Notes: generated by a model from the letters alone, not told the origin. 64,000 nucleotides of DNA from Desulfamplus magnetovallimortis (GCF_900170035.1 NZ_LT828548.1:153617-217616); one strand, 5' to 3'; positions 1 through 8,546 are shown, counted from the first letter of the stretch. Program-made: numbers and translations.

Positions 1-420
1 CATATCGTTTATCATACCCTGAAGCCCCATGGAGGCGCCATCTTCAGGGGAGTAGATGCGGGCAACGCCATACTCATGAAGCTCTTTTATTTCAGTAGGG
101 ATAATAACCCCACCACCACCGCCAAAAACCCTTATTTCAGGAGCATTTTTCTCCCTGAGCAGATCCACAATATATTTAAAGAACTCCATATGACCGCCCT
201 GGTAGCTTGATACGGCAATTCCCTGGGCATCCTCTTCAATGGCTGCATCCACAATTTCACCGGCAGAACGGTTATGGCCTATGTGAATCACTTCAGCGCC
301 GGTATCCTGAAGGATTCTGCGCATAATATTAATGGATGCATCATGGCCGTCAAAAAGAGAGGTGGCAGTAACCACCCTTATACGGTTTTGAGGTTTGTAA
401 ATCTGTACAGGCATCGTCAT
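1..420 (-). CDS. icmF: IcmF-type fused acyl-CoA mutase, N-terminal cobalamin-binding part (partial)
   Basis: Only the first 140 codons are in the window; the gene runs off the left edge. The start is the ATG at 420, preceded by AAGGAG at good spacing. The visible part is a B12-binding Rossmann domain with the cobalamin motif DGHD at residues 24-27, then HNRSAGE, SYQGGH and GGGGV loops. This order and the opening ([20 protein letters not shown]) match the N-terminus of fused isobutyryl-CoA mutases, which carry the B12 domain first, then a MeaI-type GTPase, then the mutase barrel. That family interconverts isobutyryl-CoA and butyryl-CoA, and some members isovaleryl-CoA and pivalyl-CoA. It lies beside a branched-chain acyl-CoA operon, so the context fits. 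A stand-alone methylmalonyl-CoA mutase small subunit is the alternative, but those usually lack this opening. Confidence 0.8.
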   Translation of the reverse strand, partial: MTMPVQIYKPQNRIRVVTATSLFDGHDASINIMRRILQDTGAEVIHIGHNRSAGEIVDAAIEEDAQGIAVSSYQGGHMEFFKYIVDLLREKNAPEIRVFGGGGGVIIPTEIKELHEYGVARIYSPEDGASMGLQGMINDM

Positions 421-617
421 GAAAATATCTCCTTATTATAACATGGCGGATCACCGCCATAATCCACATAGAGGCGAAAGTCTTTTAAAAACAAGCCTTT
501 ACCTAAAAATTTTTCAAATTTTACCCATATTTATTAAGAACTTAGCGCCCTTGGGGCGGGTTTCCCCATAACCCTCTGCTTTTGCAGAAGATAAAATGGA
601 AAATCCTATACTATTAT

Positions 618-709
618 TTTTTTAAGGTTTGATTGTCGGGTGGAAAATGCCTTGAGCCTTTGAAATTCCTGAAAAGTCACCCGACAGTTTAAACTTGAAG
701 AAGCGCTAT
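618..709 (+). repeat. Repeat family B, copy 1
   Basis: About 92 bp with imperfect inverted ends: left AAGGTTTGATTGTCGGGTGG, right CACCCGACAGTTTAAACTTG. Related copies are at 8547-8637 (opposite orientation) and 47870-47955. No target duplication was found. It fills part of the 421-918 gap, which holds no gene. Confidence 0.7.
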
Positions 710-716
710 GATCTTT

Positions 717-882
717 TATAAGAAAGTCCCCGTCTTTTAAGGAGCTATAGGACTTTCATGCTTCGTTGTGACAGATGGATCTGCCATGGCCGTTTTATAT
801 GAAAGTCTCCTTAACAGACTGTTTTAAAAATGACTTTCATCCCTTCGATTGTGGCGGTAATCCGCCATGTCCGTTATAAAAA
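717..882 (-). repeat. Repeat family C, two tandem units
   Basis: Two units in reverse orientation. Each unit has one hairpin of the GGCGG/CCGCC type next to CATGG and a second of the GAAAGTCC...GGGACTTTC type. The first unit has GACAGATggATCTGCC-like arms and the second has GGCGGtaatCCGCC. They occupy the gap between icmF and the tetR gene. Confidence 0.75.
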
Positions 883-918
883 AAATCACATTGATTTGTT
901 GAGAAGTGTCTTCAAAAT

Positions 919-1578
919 TCAACTTTCAAAAACAAGTCCCAGTATGAAACGGGTCTGATATTCAATATATTCATCAATGGTAAATTGACTTGCAAGGTAC
1001 CAGCGTCTGAATGCCCACATCTGACCAAGAACAGAGATGTTATGGCCCACAAGAGAAGCGGTTCTCTTATCAAATTCAGGAAATTCCCCCCTGCCGGAAA
1101 GTTTCAAAAGGGTCTGTATAAATATATCGGTAATGCGAAGCTCGTTTTCAAGAACTTTGCTTTTCCACTGAAGCGGCAAAAACTGGGTAACCTGATACAT
1201 GAGAAGAACGTGATCATTCATTTTATCACAGACATGAAAATACTCGCGTATTATGCCTGCAATGGTGGCCTTGCCATTTTCAGATGCGTCAAGGGCATCT
1301 TCCACGGCACTCTCCACCTCGGAATGGATAGCTTCGCAGACAAGATAGAGCACATCTTCCTTGGAACCGACATACTCATAAAGAGAACCTATTGAGAATC
1401 CGGAAGCTTTAGCGATCATACGTGTTGTTGTTTTATGATATCCATGCTCCACAAACAGATGAACAGTGGCATCCACGATCTGTCTGCGTCTCTCCCTCAC
1501 AAGATCAGGATTCTTTATCTGGGTGGGAACTCCTTCAGAATTGAATTCACTTTTTAACTCAGCAGTCTTTTTTTTCAC
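919..1578 (-). CDS. TetR-family transcriptional regulator
   Basis: The 219-residue protein has a typical TetR N-terminal helix-turn-helix at about residues 51-70 (TTTRMIAKASGFSIGSLYEY), followed by a ligand-binding domain. The start is the ATG at 1578, which leaves about 30 residues ahead of the first DNA-binding helix. The gene is transcribed away from the branched-chain acyl-CoA operon that begins at 2744. Two identical 16-bp operator-like sites lie in the divergent region, one after a minus-strand promoter aimed at this gene and one after a plus-strand promoter aimed at the operon. That predicts autoregulation plus control of the operon, probably relieved by an acyl-CoA. The ligand is not shown by the sequence. 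Confidence 0.9.
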   Translation of the reverse strand: MKKKTAELKSEFNSEGVPTQIKNPDLVRERRRQIVDATVHLFVEHGYHKTTTRMIAKASGFSIGSLYEYVGSKEDVLYLVCEAIHSEVESAVEDALDASENGKATIAGIIREYFHVCDKMNDHVLLMYQVTQFLPLQWKSKVLENELRITDIFIQTLLKLSGRGEFPEFDKRTASLVGHNISVLGQMWAFRRWYLASQFTIDEYIEYQTRFILGLVFES

Positions 1579-1656
1579 AGGCTCCTCGTTTCCAGTGCAC
1601 TTTTATTCCAGTCGCCATAACTGAAATTTAAATTCATTCATATGGTTATCAATGTT

Positions 1657-1709
1657 GAACGAGCGCTCAGTCAAATAGACATTTACACCTAATATAATTC
1701 CTTTGTCAA
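1657..1709 (-). promoter_or_regulatory. tetR promoter with operator-like site
   Basis: On the minus strand, TTGACA (1709-1704), a 16-nt spacer and TGTAAA (1687-1682) form a sigma-70-like promoter. Just downstream is GAACGAGCGCTCAGTC (1657-1672 on the plus strand), with the palindromic core GAGCGCTC. The same 16 bp occurs inverted at 1922-1937. Confidence 0.6.
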
Positions 1710-1880
1710 GGCATTATGAGTAAACTGACATGCCCTGATGATACTTCAGCTTCCCCCGATTACGACCTCAGCTTACCCCGATTACGAAATCGGCTTCCTC
1801 ATATTTAAGAAAAAGGGAGCTGGTAAGTAGTTTCTTGGGAAATGAATGATGCCCTTTTTTTATAGAAAACAAAAAAACAT

Positions 1881-1937
1881 TTGACAAAATAGTTTTATAG
1901 AATATAGTATCCAAAATAATAGACTGAGCGCTCGTTC
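1881..1937 (+). promoter_or_regulatory. Promoter of the branched-chain acyl-CoA operon with operator-like site
   Basis: TTGACA (1881-1886), a 16-nt spacer and TATAGT (1903-1908) make a good sigma-70-like promoter on the plus strand. GACTGAGCGCTCGTTC (1922-1937) lies immediately downstream and is the exact reverse complement of the site at 1657-1672. The first gene starts about 800 nt later, so the leader would carry the repeat nest at 1958-2700. Confidence 0.6.
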
Positions 1938-1957
1938 GGAAAATGGTTTGTATTGCA

Positions 1958-2077
1958 GGCACCCTTTATTTTTCTCTTTATGCTTTTAAAAATTACAATC
2001 AAAATACAATCAGCAAATAGTGGAAAAATCTTCATGAGAAAAGTGTAAAGTTTTTTCTGAAGTGCATGAAGGATACC
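1958..2077 (+). repeat. Repeat family D (MITE), degenerate copy
   Basis: The left end GGCACCCTTTATTT and right end GCATGAAGGATACC match the family D termini, with AAAGTGTAAAG inside. The flanking 8-mers are similar but not identical, which suggests an old copy. Confidence 0.5.
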
Positions 2078-2207
2078 TGTATTTCCCCAAAAAGTTCATA
2101 TTTCATAAAAAAATTCAAAATCGACATCTTATTGCTTTTTCAGCAGATATTGCATTTGTCTGAATCAGGATAACCAGGATGGATAAAGATGTTCAGGATA
2201 TACAGTC

Positions 2208-2312
2208 CTGCCTTAGTAATTGGGTTTAATTAACTTACCCAAGCTCCCCATCGCAACCCTGTAAGAGATGGCTGGGGGTGAGATGAATGGGCAACTTATT
2301 AAAAATCAATTC
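2208..2312 (+). repeat. Repeat family F copy
   Basis: GGGTTTAATTAACTTACCC to TGGGCAACTTATTAAAAATCAATTC. A clear inverted copy is at 37044-37140, and looser relatives are at 15765-15857 and 21710-21811, all ending in AGGAAT/ATTCCT. The family D element at 2313-2499 is inserted at its right end, because the AATTCCT end of F resumes after that element. Confidence 0.65.
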
Positions 2313-2499
2313 GCCATCCTTCATATCAGATTAAACGGGCATGATTGTGTATCAATCATCCCCAACTATCAAAATGATAGTCATTTTCACGGTAAAGTAG
2401 TTTACACTTATTGTCTGGAGTAGAGACGCAATGCATTGCCTCTCTACGGTTGGGTTATTTTGGCATTTAAAACGTGTAAGCCGGCAAATGAAGGATGCC
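2313..2499 (+). mobile_element. Repeat family D (MITE) with 8-bp target duplication, interrupted by repeat A
   Basis: Ends GCCATCCTTCATATCA and AAATGAAGGATGCC. The 8 bp before it (2305-2312) and after it (2500-2507) are both ATCAATTC. A reversed family A unit (2331-2396) sits between the outer and inner inverted repeats, which explains the larger size of 187 bp. Without it the element would be about 120 bp. Confidence 0.85.
2331..2396 (-). repeat. Repeat family A unit (A2 type) inside a MITE
   Basis: Reverse orientation, with TTTACCGTGAAAATGACTAT at one end and the hairpin TGATTG/AATCA near the other. It interrupts the family D copy at 2313-2499. Confidence 0.75.
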
Positions 2500-2512
2500 A
2501 TCAATTCCTTAT

Positions 2513-2583
2513 CTTTTTACCGTGGAAATGGATACAATTTTCCATATTCGGGGGTGGCTGAATGCCGGCCATGACCGTTTAAT
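2513..2583 (+). repeat. Repeat family A unit (A1 type)
   Basis: TTTACCGTGGAAATGGATAC, then TTCATATTCGGGGGTGGCTG, loop AATGC, CGGCCATGACCG. The stem pairs GGCTG with CGGCC through one G-U. Confidence 0.8.
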
Positions 2584-2743
2584 CTTGGATATCCTGATTC
2601 AGACAGTATTGACAAAGCTCAAAAGATCATACGACAGCTTAAACTTGAAGAACCATTATGGGGGTATCAACTTTGAAAGAATAGTTGTGATTTTACGGAT
2701 ATCCCCCCGCAACCTGTCACACTATAAGCAGAGGAGGAAAAGG

Positions 2744-3892
2744 GTGAATTTCGACCTTACAAAAGAGCAGGAGATGATCCGCAGGGAGGTAAGAAAGTTT
2801 GCCTTGAAAGAGATTGAACCCATTGCAGGAGAATTGGACGAAAATGAACAATTTTCGTCTGATTTAACCCGTAAAATGGGTGATATTGGTCTTTTTGGCA
2901 TGTTTGTCTCTGAAAAGTATGATGGTCAGGCCATGGATTACCTTTCCTATATTATCGCGGTTGAAGAAATAGCGCGGATTGACGGTTCCCAGGCTGCAAC
3001 AATCGCCGCAGGAAACTCACTTGGCATTGGGCCTTTGTACTATTTTGGCTCTGAAGAGCAGAAGAAAAAATATCTGCCTCCACTTTGTCGTGGGGAGGCC
3101 TTGTGGGGATTTGGACTTACAGAACCGACAGCAGGTTCAGATGCAGGTGGAAGCAAGACAACAGCAGTTCCTGACGGAGATGATTGGATAATTAATGGCT
3201 CCAAGATTTTCATCACAAATGCAGCATGCGAAATGACACTTGGAGTAACAGTTCAGGCAATTACAGGAACCCGTGCAAATGGAAAACCTGAATATACCTG
3301 TTTTATTGTTGAAAAGGGAACCCCTGGATTTAAAGCTGTTCCCATGCATAAAAAGATGATGTGGCGGGCATCCAATACAGCCGAGCTATATTTTGACAAT
3401 GTACGGGTTCCAAAGGAGAATATCCTTGGAAAACAGGGTGACGGATTTCACCAGATGCTTAAAACACTTGACGGCGGAAGGCTCTCCATAGGCTCCATGG
3501 GCCTTGGCGGTGCCCAGGGTGCTTATGATCTTGCACTAAAATATGCAAAGGAGCGCAAGCAGTTTGGCCAACCCATCTCAAAATTTCAGGCTGTTGCATT
3601 CAAACTTGCGGATTGTGCAATGGAAATAGAATGTGCCAGAAATCTTCTCTATAAAGCATGCTGGCTCAGAAATGAAAAGCGTCCATTTGAAAAGGAAGCT
3701 GCCATGGCAAAACTCTACTGCTCTGAACTAATGGGGCGTGTTGCCAATCATGCGGTTCAGATTCATGGTGGTTATGGCCTGATGAAGGAGTACAATGTTG
3801 AGCGATTCTACCGAGATCAGAAACTTCTTGATATTGGAGAAGGCACATCTGAGGTGCAAAGGATCGTCATTTCGAGATATATTGGTTGTTAG
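2744..3892 (+). CDS. Acyl-CoA dehydrogenase (short/branched-chain type)
   Basis: The start is set at the GTG at 2744, because GAGGAGGAAA (2731-2740) is a strong ribosome site at the right distance and the resulting 382-residue protein has the usual family length. The longer frame upstream is repeat DNA. The enzyme is an FAD-dependent dehydrogenase that makes 2-enoyl-CoA and passes electrons to ETF. Signatures are GFGLTEPTAGSDAGG and the C-terminal IGEGTSEVQR. The Glu in GEGTSE is the catalytic base position of short-chain and butyryl-CoA dehydrogenases; classic isovaleryl-CoA dehydrogenase has Ala there and uses another Glu. The operon (crotonase, carboxyltransferase, lyase) suggests isovaleryl-CoA, but this residue argues for caution. 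It is the first gene of the operon. Confidence 0.92.
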   Translation: MNFDLTKEQEMIRREVRKFALKEIEPIAGELDENEQFSSDLTRKMGDIGLFGMFVSEKYDGQAMDYLSYIIAVEEIARIDGSQAATIAAGNSLGIGPLYYFGSEEQKKKYLPPLCRGEALWGFGLTEPTAGSDAGGSKTTAVPDGDDWIINGSKIFITNAACEMTLGVTVQAITGTRANGKPEYTCFIVEKGTPGFKAVPMHKKMMWRASNTAELYFDNVRVPKENILGKQGDGFHQMLKTLDGGRLSIGSMGLGGAQGAYDLALKYAKERKQFGQPISKFQAVAFKLADCAMEIECARNLLYKACWLRNEKRPFEKEAAMAKLYCSELMGRVANHAVQIHGGYGLMKEYNVERFYRDQKLLDIGEGTSEVQRIVISRYIGC

Positions 3893-3894
3893 AC

Positions 3895-4031
3895 TTTGAC
3901 CGTGGAAATGGATACAATTTTTCATATTCGGGGGTGGCTGGATGGTAGCCATGACCGTTTACTGTGAAAATGACTATCATTTTTATATTTAGGGATGATT
4001 GATACGCAATCAATCATGCCTGTTTACCGTG
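3895..4031 (+). repeat. Repeat family A array, two units (A1 then A2)
   Basis: Unit 1 has the stem GGCTG/TAGCC. Unit 2 has the perfect 8-bp stem TGATTGAT/ATCAATCA around ACGCA. The array lies between the first two genes of the operon, directly after the dehydrogenase stop codon. No gene is seen up to 4145. Confidence 0.8.
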
Positions 4032-4144
4032 AAAGGGTCTTTCCCCAAAAAAAGTGTAAAATAATTTTTTTGATGCGATATGAAGGGTGCCAAAATCTCC
4101 CTCACTATTTTTTAAAAACAGAAATATCAAAATGGAGAACCACA

Positions 4145-4930
4145 ATGGCTGATGAACCAGTTCTGATAAAAAAAGAAGAAGGCACAACTGCTGTTTTGAC
4201 CCTTAACCGCCCTAAAGCCATGAACTCCCTTAATTTTGAAATGCTCCATGCAATAAAAGATGAGATAGAGAATCTTCAGTATCGAACAGATATCAGAAGC
4301 GTAATTATAACAGGAGCCGGAGAAAAAGCATTCTGCGCCGGAGCGGATCTCAAGGAGCGGGCAACACTTAAAGAGGAAGATGTCAAAAAATTTATATTTA
4401 CAATCAGAAATCTTATGACATCAATTCAGAATCTTAACAAACCTGTCATTGCCGCGGTTAACGGAATTGCACTTGGCGGGGGAACAGAACTTGCGCTGGC
4501 ATCTGATATCAGGGTGGCATCATACAGGGCTGTCATGGGGCTTACAGAGACGCGCCTTGCCATCATACCAGGAGCCGGAGGTACCCAGCGCCTTCCCAGG
4601 ATAATTGGGGTTGCAAAAGCCAAGGAGCTTATCTTTACAGGGCGCAGGGTTGATGCAGATGAAGCCCTTTCCATTGGGCTTGTAAACAGGATATGTGCCC
4701 CTGAAGCTCTTATGAGTGAATGCATGGCAATTGCAGATATGATAAATGAGACAGGCCCCATTGCAGTTGAAATGGCAAAATATGCCATTAACCAGGGAAT
4801 TGATACCAATCTTACGACCGGTCTTGCCATTGAATCCAATGCCTATCGTGTTACCATTCCCACCGAAGACAGGATTGAAGGTCTCACCGCTTTCAGGGAA
4901 AAACGAAAACCTGTGTATAAAGGAAAATAA
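4145..4930 (+). CDS. Enoyl-CoA hydratase/isomerase family, methylglutaconyl-CoA hydratase-like
   Basis: The start is the ATG at 4145 with GGAGA just upstream; the 261-residue length fits the crotonase family. The oxyanion-hole segments are AFCAGADLKER and ALGGGTELALASD. The stretch GLTETRLAIIPGAGGTQRLP is very close to the equivalent stretch of AUH/LiuC 3-methylglutaconyl-CoA hydratases (known family feature, from memory). In leucine catabolism this enzyme hydrates 3-methylglutaconyl-CoA to HMG-CoA. The neighbours (carboxyltransferase 1 nt downstream, HMG-CoA lyase-like next) support that role. A general short-chain crotonase is the alternative. Confidence 0.87.
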   Translation: MADEPVLIKKEEGTTAVLTLNRPKAMNSLNFEMLHAIKDEIENLQYRTDIRSVIITGAGEKAFCAGADLKERATLKEEDVKKFIFTIRNLMTSIQNLNKPVIAAVNGIALGGGTELALASDIRVASYRAVMGLTETRLAIIPGAGGTQRLPRIIGVAKAKELIFTGRRVDADEALSIGLVNRICAPEALMSECMAIADMINETGPIAVEMAKYAINQGIDTNLTTGLAIESNAYRVTIPTEDRIEGLTAFREKRKPVYKGK

Positions 4931-4931
4931 C

Positions 4932-6521
4932 ATGACTGAAAACAGATCTTTCTGGGAACACGAAGAGTCACTGCTTGAAGAGCGTCAGCAGATGGCAATC
5001 TGGCCAGGGGGCCAAAAGGCTGTTGATCGCCTTGCTGCAAAAAACAAAAGGCCTGTGCGGGAACTTATACAGGATATGATAGATCCCGGGACATATTTTT
5101 TTGAACTTTCACTGCTTGCTGGTTTTGGCATGGGTTACCCGGGTGTTGATGATGTCCCTTGCGGGGGTATTGTCACAGGTCTTGGGAAAATCCATGGTAA
5201 CTGGACAATGATTGTAGGTCATGACTCAAGGGTCAAGGCTGGTACCTATTTTCCCATTACACTAAAAAAACATATGAGGGCTCAGGCCATTGCTGACCAA
5301 TGCGGAATCAACTCTGTCTATATTGCCGATTCAGGTGGGGTGTTTCTTCCCATGCAGGCAGAAGTTTTTCCGGATGACCAGCATTTTGGAACTATCTTTT
5401 ATAATATGGCAAGAATGTCTGCCAAAGGCTTGAAACAGATTACAATGAGTACCGGTGGCAATACCGCAGGTGGTGCTTATATAGTATTCATGGCATGTCA
5501 ATCCATCATGATTGACCAGCAGTCATTTTCATTTCTGGGCGGCCCCCCCCTTGTGAAGATGGCAACAGGAGAGACCATTTCCGCTGAAAACTTGGGAGGA
5601 GCAGAAGTTCATACTGCGACATCTGGTGGAGCCGACCATTTATGCGAGGATCAGGCAGATGCTGTGGCAAGGGTAAGAGCGATTTTATCACTTGACAGAC
5701 CCCAGTCAATCCACCTGCACCGTTATCAGGAACAGGAGCCTGCAATACCTGCTGATACCATATATGACAGGATTCCCATGTCGGTTCACCAGGGCATTGA
5801 TGTAAGATCCATCATTGAATGCATTGCTGATGGAAGCGTTTTTGATGAATCAAAGCAAAATTATGCCCGGGGAAGGGGTGATAACATTGTGGTGGGGAAA
5901 ATGCGCATCAAGGGATTTCCCGTAGGTGTCATTGCATCCAACAGGGTGGGAATCATATTTCATGAAGCTGCCAAAAAGGCAACTGAATGGATTGTTAGAT
6001 GCTCCCAGGAAAAGATTCCGCTGCTTTTTATTCAGAATTCCCCTGGCTTTATGGTGGGTTCTGAATCAGAGCATGCCGGTATCGGAAAATATGGTGCTGA
6101 TCTTGTACGTGCTGTATCATGTGCCCAGGTACCAAAAATTCAGCTTGTGATAGGACCTGACAATGGTGCTGCAAACTACGGCATGTGCGGCAGGGCATAT
6201 CGTCCACACTTTTTATTCTCCACCATGAGAGCAAGAACATCTGTCATGAGCGGCAAAAGCGCCGGCGGCGTTATGCTCTCCATTGAAGAGGCAAAGCGCA
6301 AAAAAAGCGGCAAGCCCATGTCACAGGAAGAAAAAGATGCATTCCAGCAGAAAATGATTGAAAGCTATGATGGCGAAGCCCATCCGTTTTACTGTGGAGC
6401 AAGGCTTCTTAATGACAGGGTACTTAAATTTTCGGAAATAAGGCAGTGGCTTGGAATGGCCTTTGAGGTTAGTCTTCTCAAAAAAATTGAAGAACCATCT
6501 TTTGGAAATTTCAGGTTTTAG
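4932..6521 (+). CDS. Acyl-CoA carboxylase carboxyltransferase subunit, methylcrotonyl-CoA carboxylase beta-like
   Basis: The ATG at 4932 lies 1 nt after the hydratase stop, so the two are probably translationally coupled. The 529-residue protein has two crotonase-fold carboxyltransferase halves. Recognisable motifs are DSGGVFLPMQAEVFPDDQHF, NTAGGAYIVFMA, GPPLVKMATGE and NYGMCGRAYRP, in the order of MCC beta subunits. The family moves carboxyl from biotin on a partner subunit to an acyl-CoA such as 3-methylcrotonyl-CoA. No biotin carboxylase or biotin carrier gene is in the window, so the partner must be elsewhere, or the protein may work in a decarboxylase-type complex. Glutaconyl-CoA decarboxylase alpha is the alternative. 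Confidence 0.85.
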   Translation: MTENRSFWEHEESLLEERQQMAIWPGGQKAVDRLAAKNKRPVRELIQDMIDPGTYFFELSLLAGFGMGYPGVDDVPCGGIVTGLGKIHGNWTMIVGHDSRVKAGTYFPITLKKHMRAQAIADQCGINSVYIADSGGVFLPMQAEVFPDDQHFGTIFYNMARMSAKGLKQITMSTGGNTAGGAYIVFMACQSIMIDQQSFSFLGGPPLVKMATGETISAENLGGAEVHTATSGGADHLCEDQADAVARVRAILSLDRPQSIHLHRYQEQEPAIPADTIYDRIPMSVHQGIDVRSIIECIADGSVFDESKQNYARGRGDNIVVGKMRIKGFPVGVIASNRVGIIFHEAAKKATEWIVRCSQEKIPLLFIQNSPGFMVGSESEHAGIGKYGADLVRAVSCAQVPKIQLVIGPDNGAANYGMCGRAYRPHFLFSTMRARTSVMSGKSAGGVMLSIEEAKRKKSGKPMSQEEKDAFQQKMIESYDGEAHPFYCGARLLNDRVLKFSEIRQWLGMAFEVSLLKKIEEPSFGNFRF

Positions 6522-6590
6522 AAACTGACGTGGTTAACCACCATGTACGTTATTAAAAAAAGCGTTAAAACAGCCATTTGGAGGTGTATG

Positions 6591-7724
6591 ATGACTGAAT
6601 ATGATATGTGGAAAATTTTCCCAAGAATGCCCAAAAAAGTAATAATAGGTGATATAACCGTACGTGATGGATTCCAGCATGCTGAAAAATTCATTTCCAC
6701 TGAGGCCAAAAAGTTTTACCTTGAGGAGCTGATTTTTGCCGGTTGCCGTCATATTGAGGTGACAAATCTTGGAAATCCCTACAGTATGCCCCAGTTCAGC
6801 GATGCTGAAGAGCTTTTCACCTATCTGCGCGGTGATCTTTTCAGGAAAAAATGTGCAAAAAGAGGTATTGATGTTGATGATATCTGCTTTACAGCCATAA
6901 CAATACGTGAACCTTCTGTTGACAGAGCTATTGAATTAAAGCAGAAAGGGATAGGTCCTGACAGGGTACTTATGATGGTGTCCACAGAAGAAGAGCACCA
7001 TTTTGCAAATTCCGGCACAACCCTTCCCAACTACTGGAAAGAGGCAGAAAGGTGCATAAAAAAATGTACGGATGCAGGCATTAAAATGTGCGGGACAGTA
7101 AGCACAATATGGGGCAGTCCCATAGGTGGTGCCACTGATATGAAGGATGCTGTTAAGTTTACAAAAAGATGGTTAGATATAGGCGCTAATGATGTTGAAC
7201 ATGCAGACCACGACGGCAGCGCATCGGCGGCTGATGTTTACCGTTACTTTTCAATGGTGCTTGATGAGCTTCCGGATGTAAATCTCCATATAGCGCATTT
7301 TCATGAGACCAAACGTGTGGCTTCTGCATCTGTTCTGGCATCACTTCAGGCAGGAATCAGAAATTTTGAGGCAACCCTTGGCGGACTTGGAGGGCAGCCT
7401 GCAAACTTCATGGATGATAGACCCATTAAGGGTACAGGAGAGTACTATTACGACGATCCCCGATATGTAGGTCTAATATGCCTTGAAGATACCCTTGTCC
7501 AGGTTGATGAGATGGGCATTGAACATGGCTGGGATGTTGACAGGGTTCTCTGGCTGGGAAAACAGATGGAAAGAACCATGGGAAAACGCCTCAGAAGTGA
7601 AGCCATGATAAACGGCAGAACCCTTAAGGAGGGGCATATGCATTATGCACGTCCGGGCCTTAAGAAGCTTAAAGAAAAGCTGGGTGAAAAACCTGATCAG
7701 CTTCTGCCGGAAGGCTGGGAATAA
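6591..7724 (+). CDS. HMG-CoA lyase-like / pyruvate carboxyltransferase-family enzyme
   Basis: Two adjacent ATGs (6588 and 6591) are possible; 6591 is preferred because GGAGG (6580-6584) is then 6 nt away. The 377-residue TIM-barrel protein has the metal/substrate motif DITVRDGFQ (residues 21-29) and the metal-binding HFH (236-238). The family signature loop, which in HMG-CoA lyases carries a catalytic Cys (GLGGCP), reads GGLGGQP here with Gln at 269. The role suggested by context is cleavage of HMG-CoA to acetyl-CoA and acetoacetate, with acetoacetyl-CoA synthetase downstream. The missing Cys means a divergent lyase or another aldol-type reaction. It is the fourth enzyme gene of the operon. 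Confidence 0.75.
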   Translation: MTEYDMWKIFPRMPKKVIIGDITVRDGFQHAEKFISTEAKKFYLEELIFAGCRHIEVTNLGNPYSMPQFSDAEELFTYLRGDLFRKKCAKRGIDVDDICFTAITIREPSVDRAIELKQKGIGPDRVLMMVSTEEEHHFANSGTTLPNYWKEAERCIKKCTDAGIKMCGTVSTIWGSPIGGATDMKDAVKFTKRWLDIGANDVEHADHDGSASAADVYRYFSMVLDELPDVNLHIAHFHETKRVASASVLASLQAGIRNFEATLGGLGGQPANFMDDRPIKGTGEYYYDDPRYVGLICLEDTLVQVDEMGIEHGWDVDRVLWLGKQMERTMGKRLRSEAMINGRTLKEGHMHYARPGLKKLKEKLGEKPDQLLPEGWE

Positions 7725-7883
7725 CAGATTCGGGATAAGGGGCTTTGTAAAAAATCATTGTCCCATTCTCTTCTTGCTATTCATGCAGAAGTGTTTTAGA
7801 TGATGTGAGTGGGTATTGATTTTTTTGAGTCCCTAATGCCAACAACGGGACGGCAAAATGCCGTCCAATCCAAGGAAAAAGAT

Positions 7884-8543
7884 ATGCAGAATGATGATAT
7901 TACACCTCATATCAATGTGGACTACTTTGAGGATCTAACTGGCAATATTGAAGACGGAGAGAAGATCGACAATCTCAGTGGAAAAAAGAGGGAAACTGAA
8001 GATATCGGTACAAAGATCAGGAAACTGAGAGAGAAAAAAGGGATCACCATTGAAGAGCTTTCCAATCTTACAGGATTTGAAAAGGAGAGACTGGAAAAAA
8101 TTGAAAAAGGAGTGGTGAAACCCCAGCTTGGTACTGTTATGAAACTTTCAAGATCTCTTGACAGCGCACTGAGTCGCCTTGTTTCAGATGTGGGTTCACA
8201 GCTCTACTCAATTACGAGAAAATCAGAAAGAAAATATATATCCCGTTCAACTTCACCGGAAGGGGAGAAGAAATTATACACATACATGAGCCTTGCTCCG
8301 GAAGTTAAGGGTCGCCACATGGAGGCCCTTATTGTGCAACTTGAGGAGAACCCTGCCAAAGATGTATCAATACATGACGGTGAGGAGTTTATATATGTAC
8401 TTGAAGGTGTTGCCTCACTTGAAATTGACGGTGAGACCCATGAGCTCAATCCTGGGGACAGTGCCTACTACCTCTCCACAACACCCCATCTTATAAAGGC
8501 AAAAGAGGAGAGAGCAACAATCCTGGCTGTACTTTATGAATAA
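7884..8543 (+). CDS. XRE-family regulator with C-terminal cupin
   Basis: The start is the ATG at 7884 with AAGGA upstream; 219 residues. After a polar 40-residue tail there is a Cro/C1-type helix-turn-helix (about residues 42-98, with IGTKIRKLREKKGITIEELS). A small cupin barrel follows at about 150-219, with HDGEEFIYVLEG and LNPGDSAYY. Such HTH-cupin proteins sense small ligands and often sit beside the acyl-CoA or amino-acid genes they control. Its place between the lyase and the acetoacetyl-CoA synthetase suggests local control, additional to the TetR protein. The ligand is unknown. Confidence 0.88.
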   Translation: MQNDDITPHINVDYFEDLTGNIEDGEKIDNLSGKKRETEDIGTKIRKLREKKGITIEELSNLTGFEKERLEKIEKGVVKPQLGTVMKLSRSLDSALSRLVSDVGSQLYSITRKSERKYISRSTSPEGEKKLYTYMSLAPEVKGRHMEALIVQLEENPAKDVSIHDGEEFIYVLEGVASLEIDGETHELNPGDSAYYLSTTPHLIKAKEERATILAVLYE

Positions 8544-8546
8544 TGT

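Larger units (their letters stand above)
2119..2685 (+). repeat. Repeat family E, split by nested insertions
   Basis: The left half (2119-2214) carries AAAATCGACATCTTATTGC and TCTGAATCAGGATAACC. The right half resumes at about 2583 with AATCTTGG, ATCCTGATTCAGACAG and the degraded outer end, which contains a scrap of family B (TTAAACTTGAAGAACC). Intact copies at 11996-12168 and 50868-51040 are about 173 bp. Here families F, D and A fill the interior. Confidence 0.65.

Noticed and set aside
985..1395. Open frame opposite the tetR gene
   Set aside because: It overlaps a clear TetR gene on the other strand and has no family features; a shadow frame.
1768..1962. Small gene upstream of tetR
   Set aside because: It overlaps the plus-strand promoter and operator region, and its 64-residue product has no recognisable features.
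2495..2743. Longer N-terminus for the first acyl-CoA dehydrogenase
   Set aside because: These codons read through repeat families A, E and B; the GTG at 2744 has a strong ribosome site and gives normal length.
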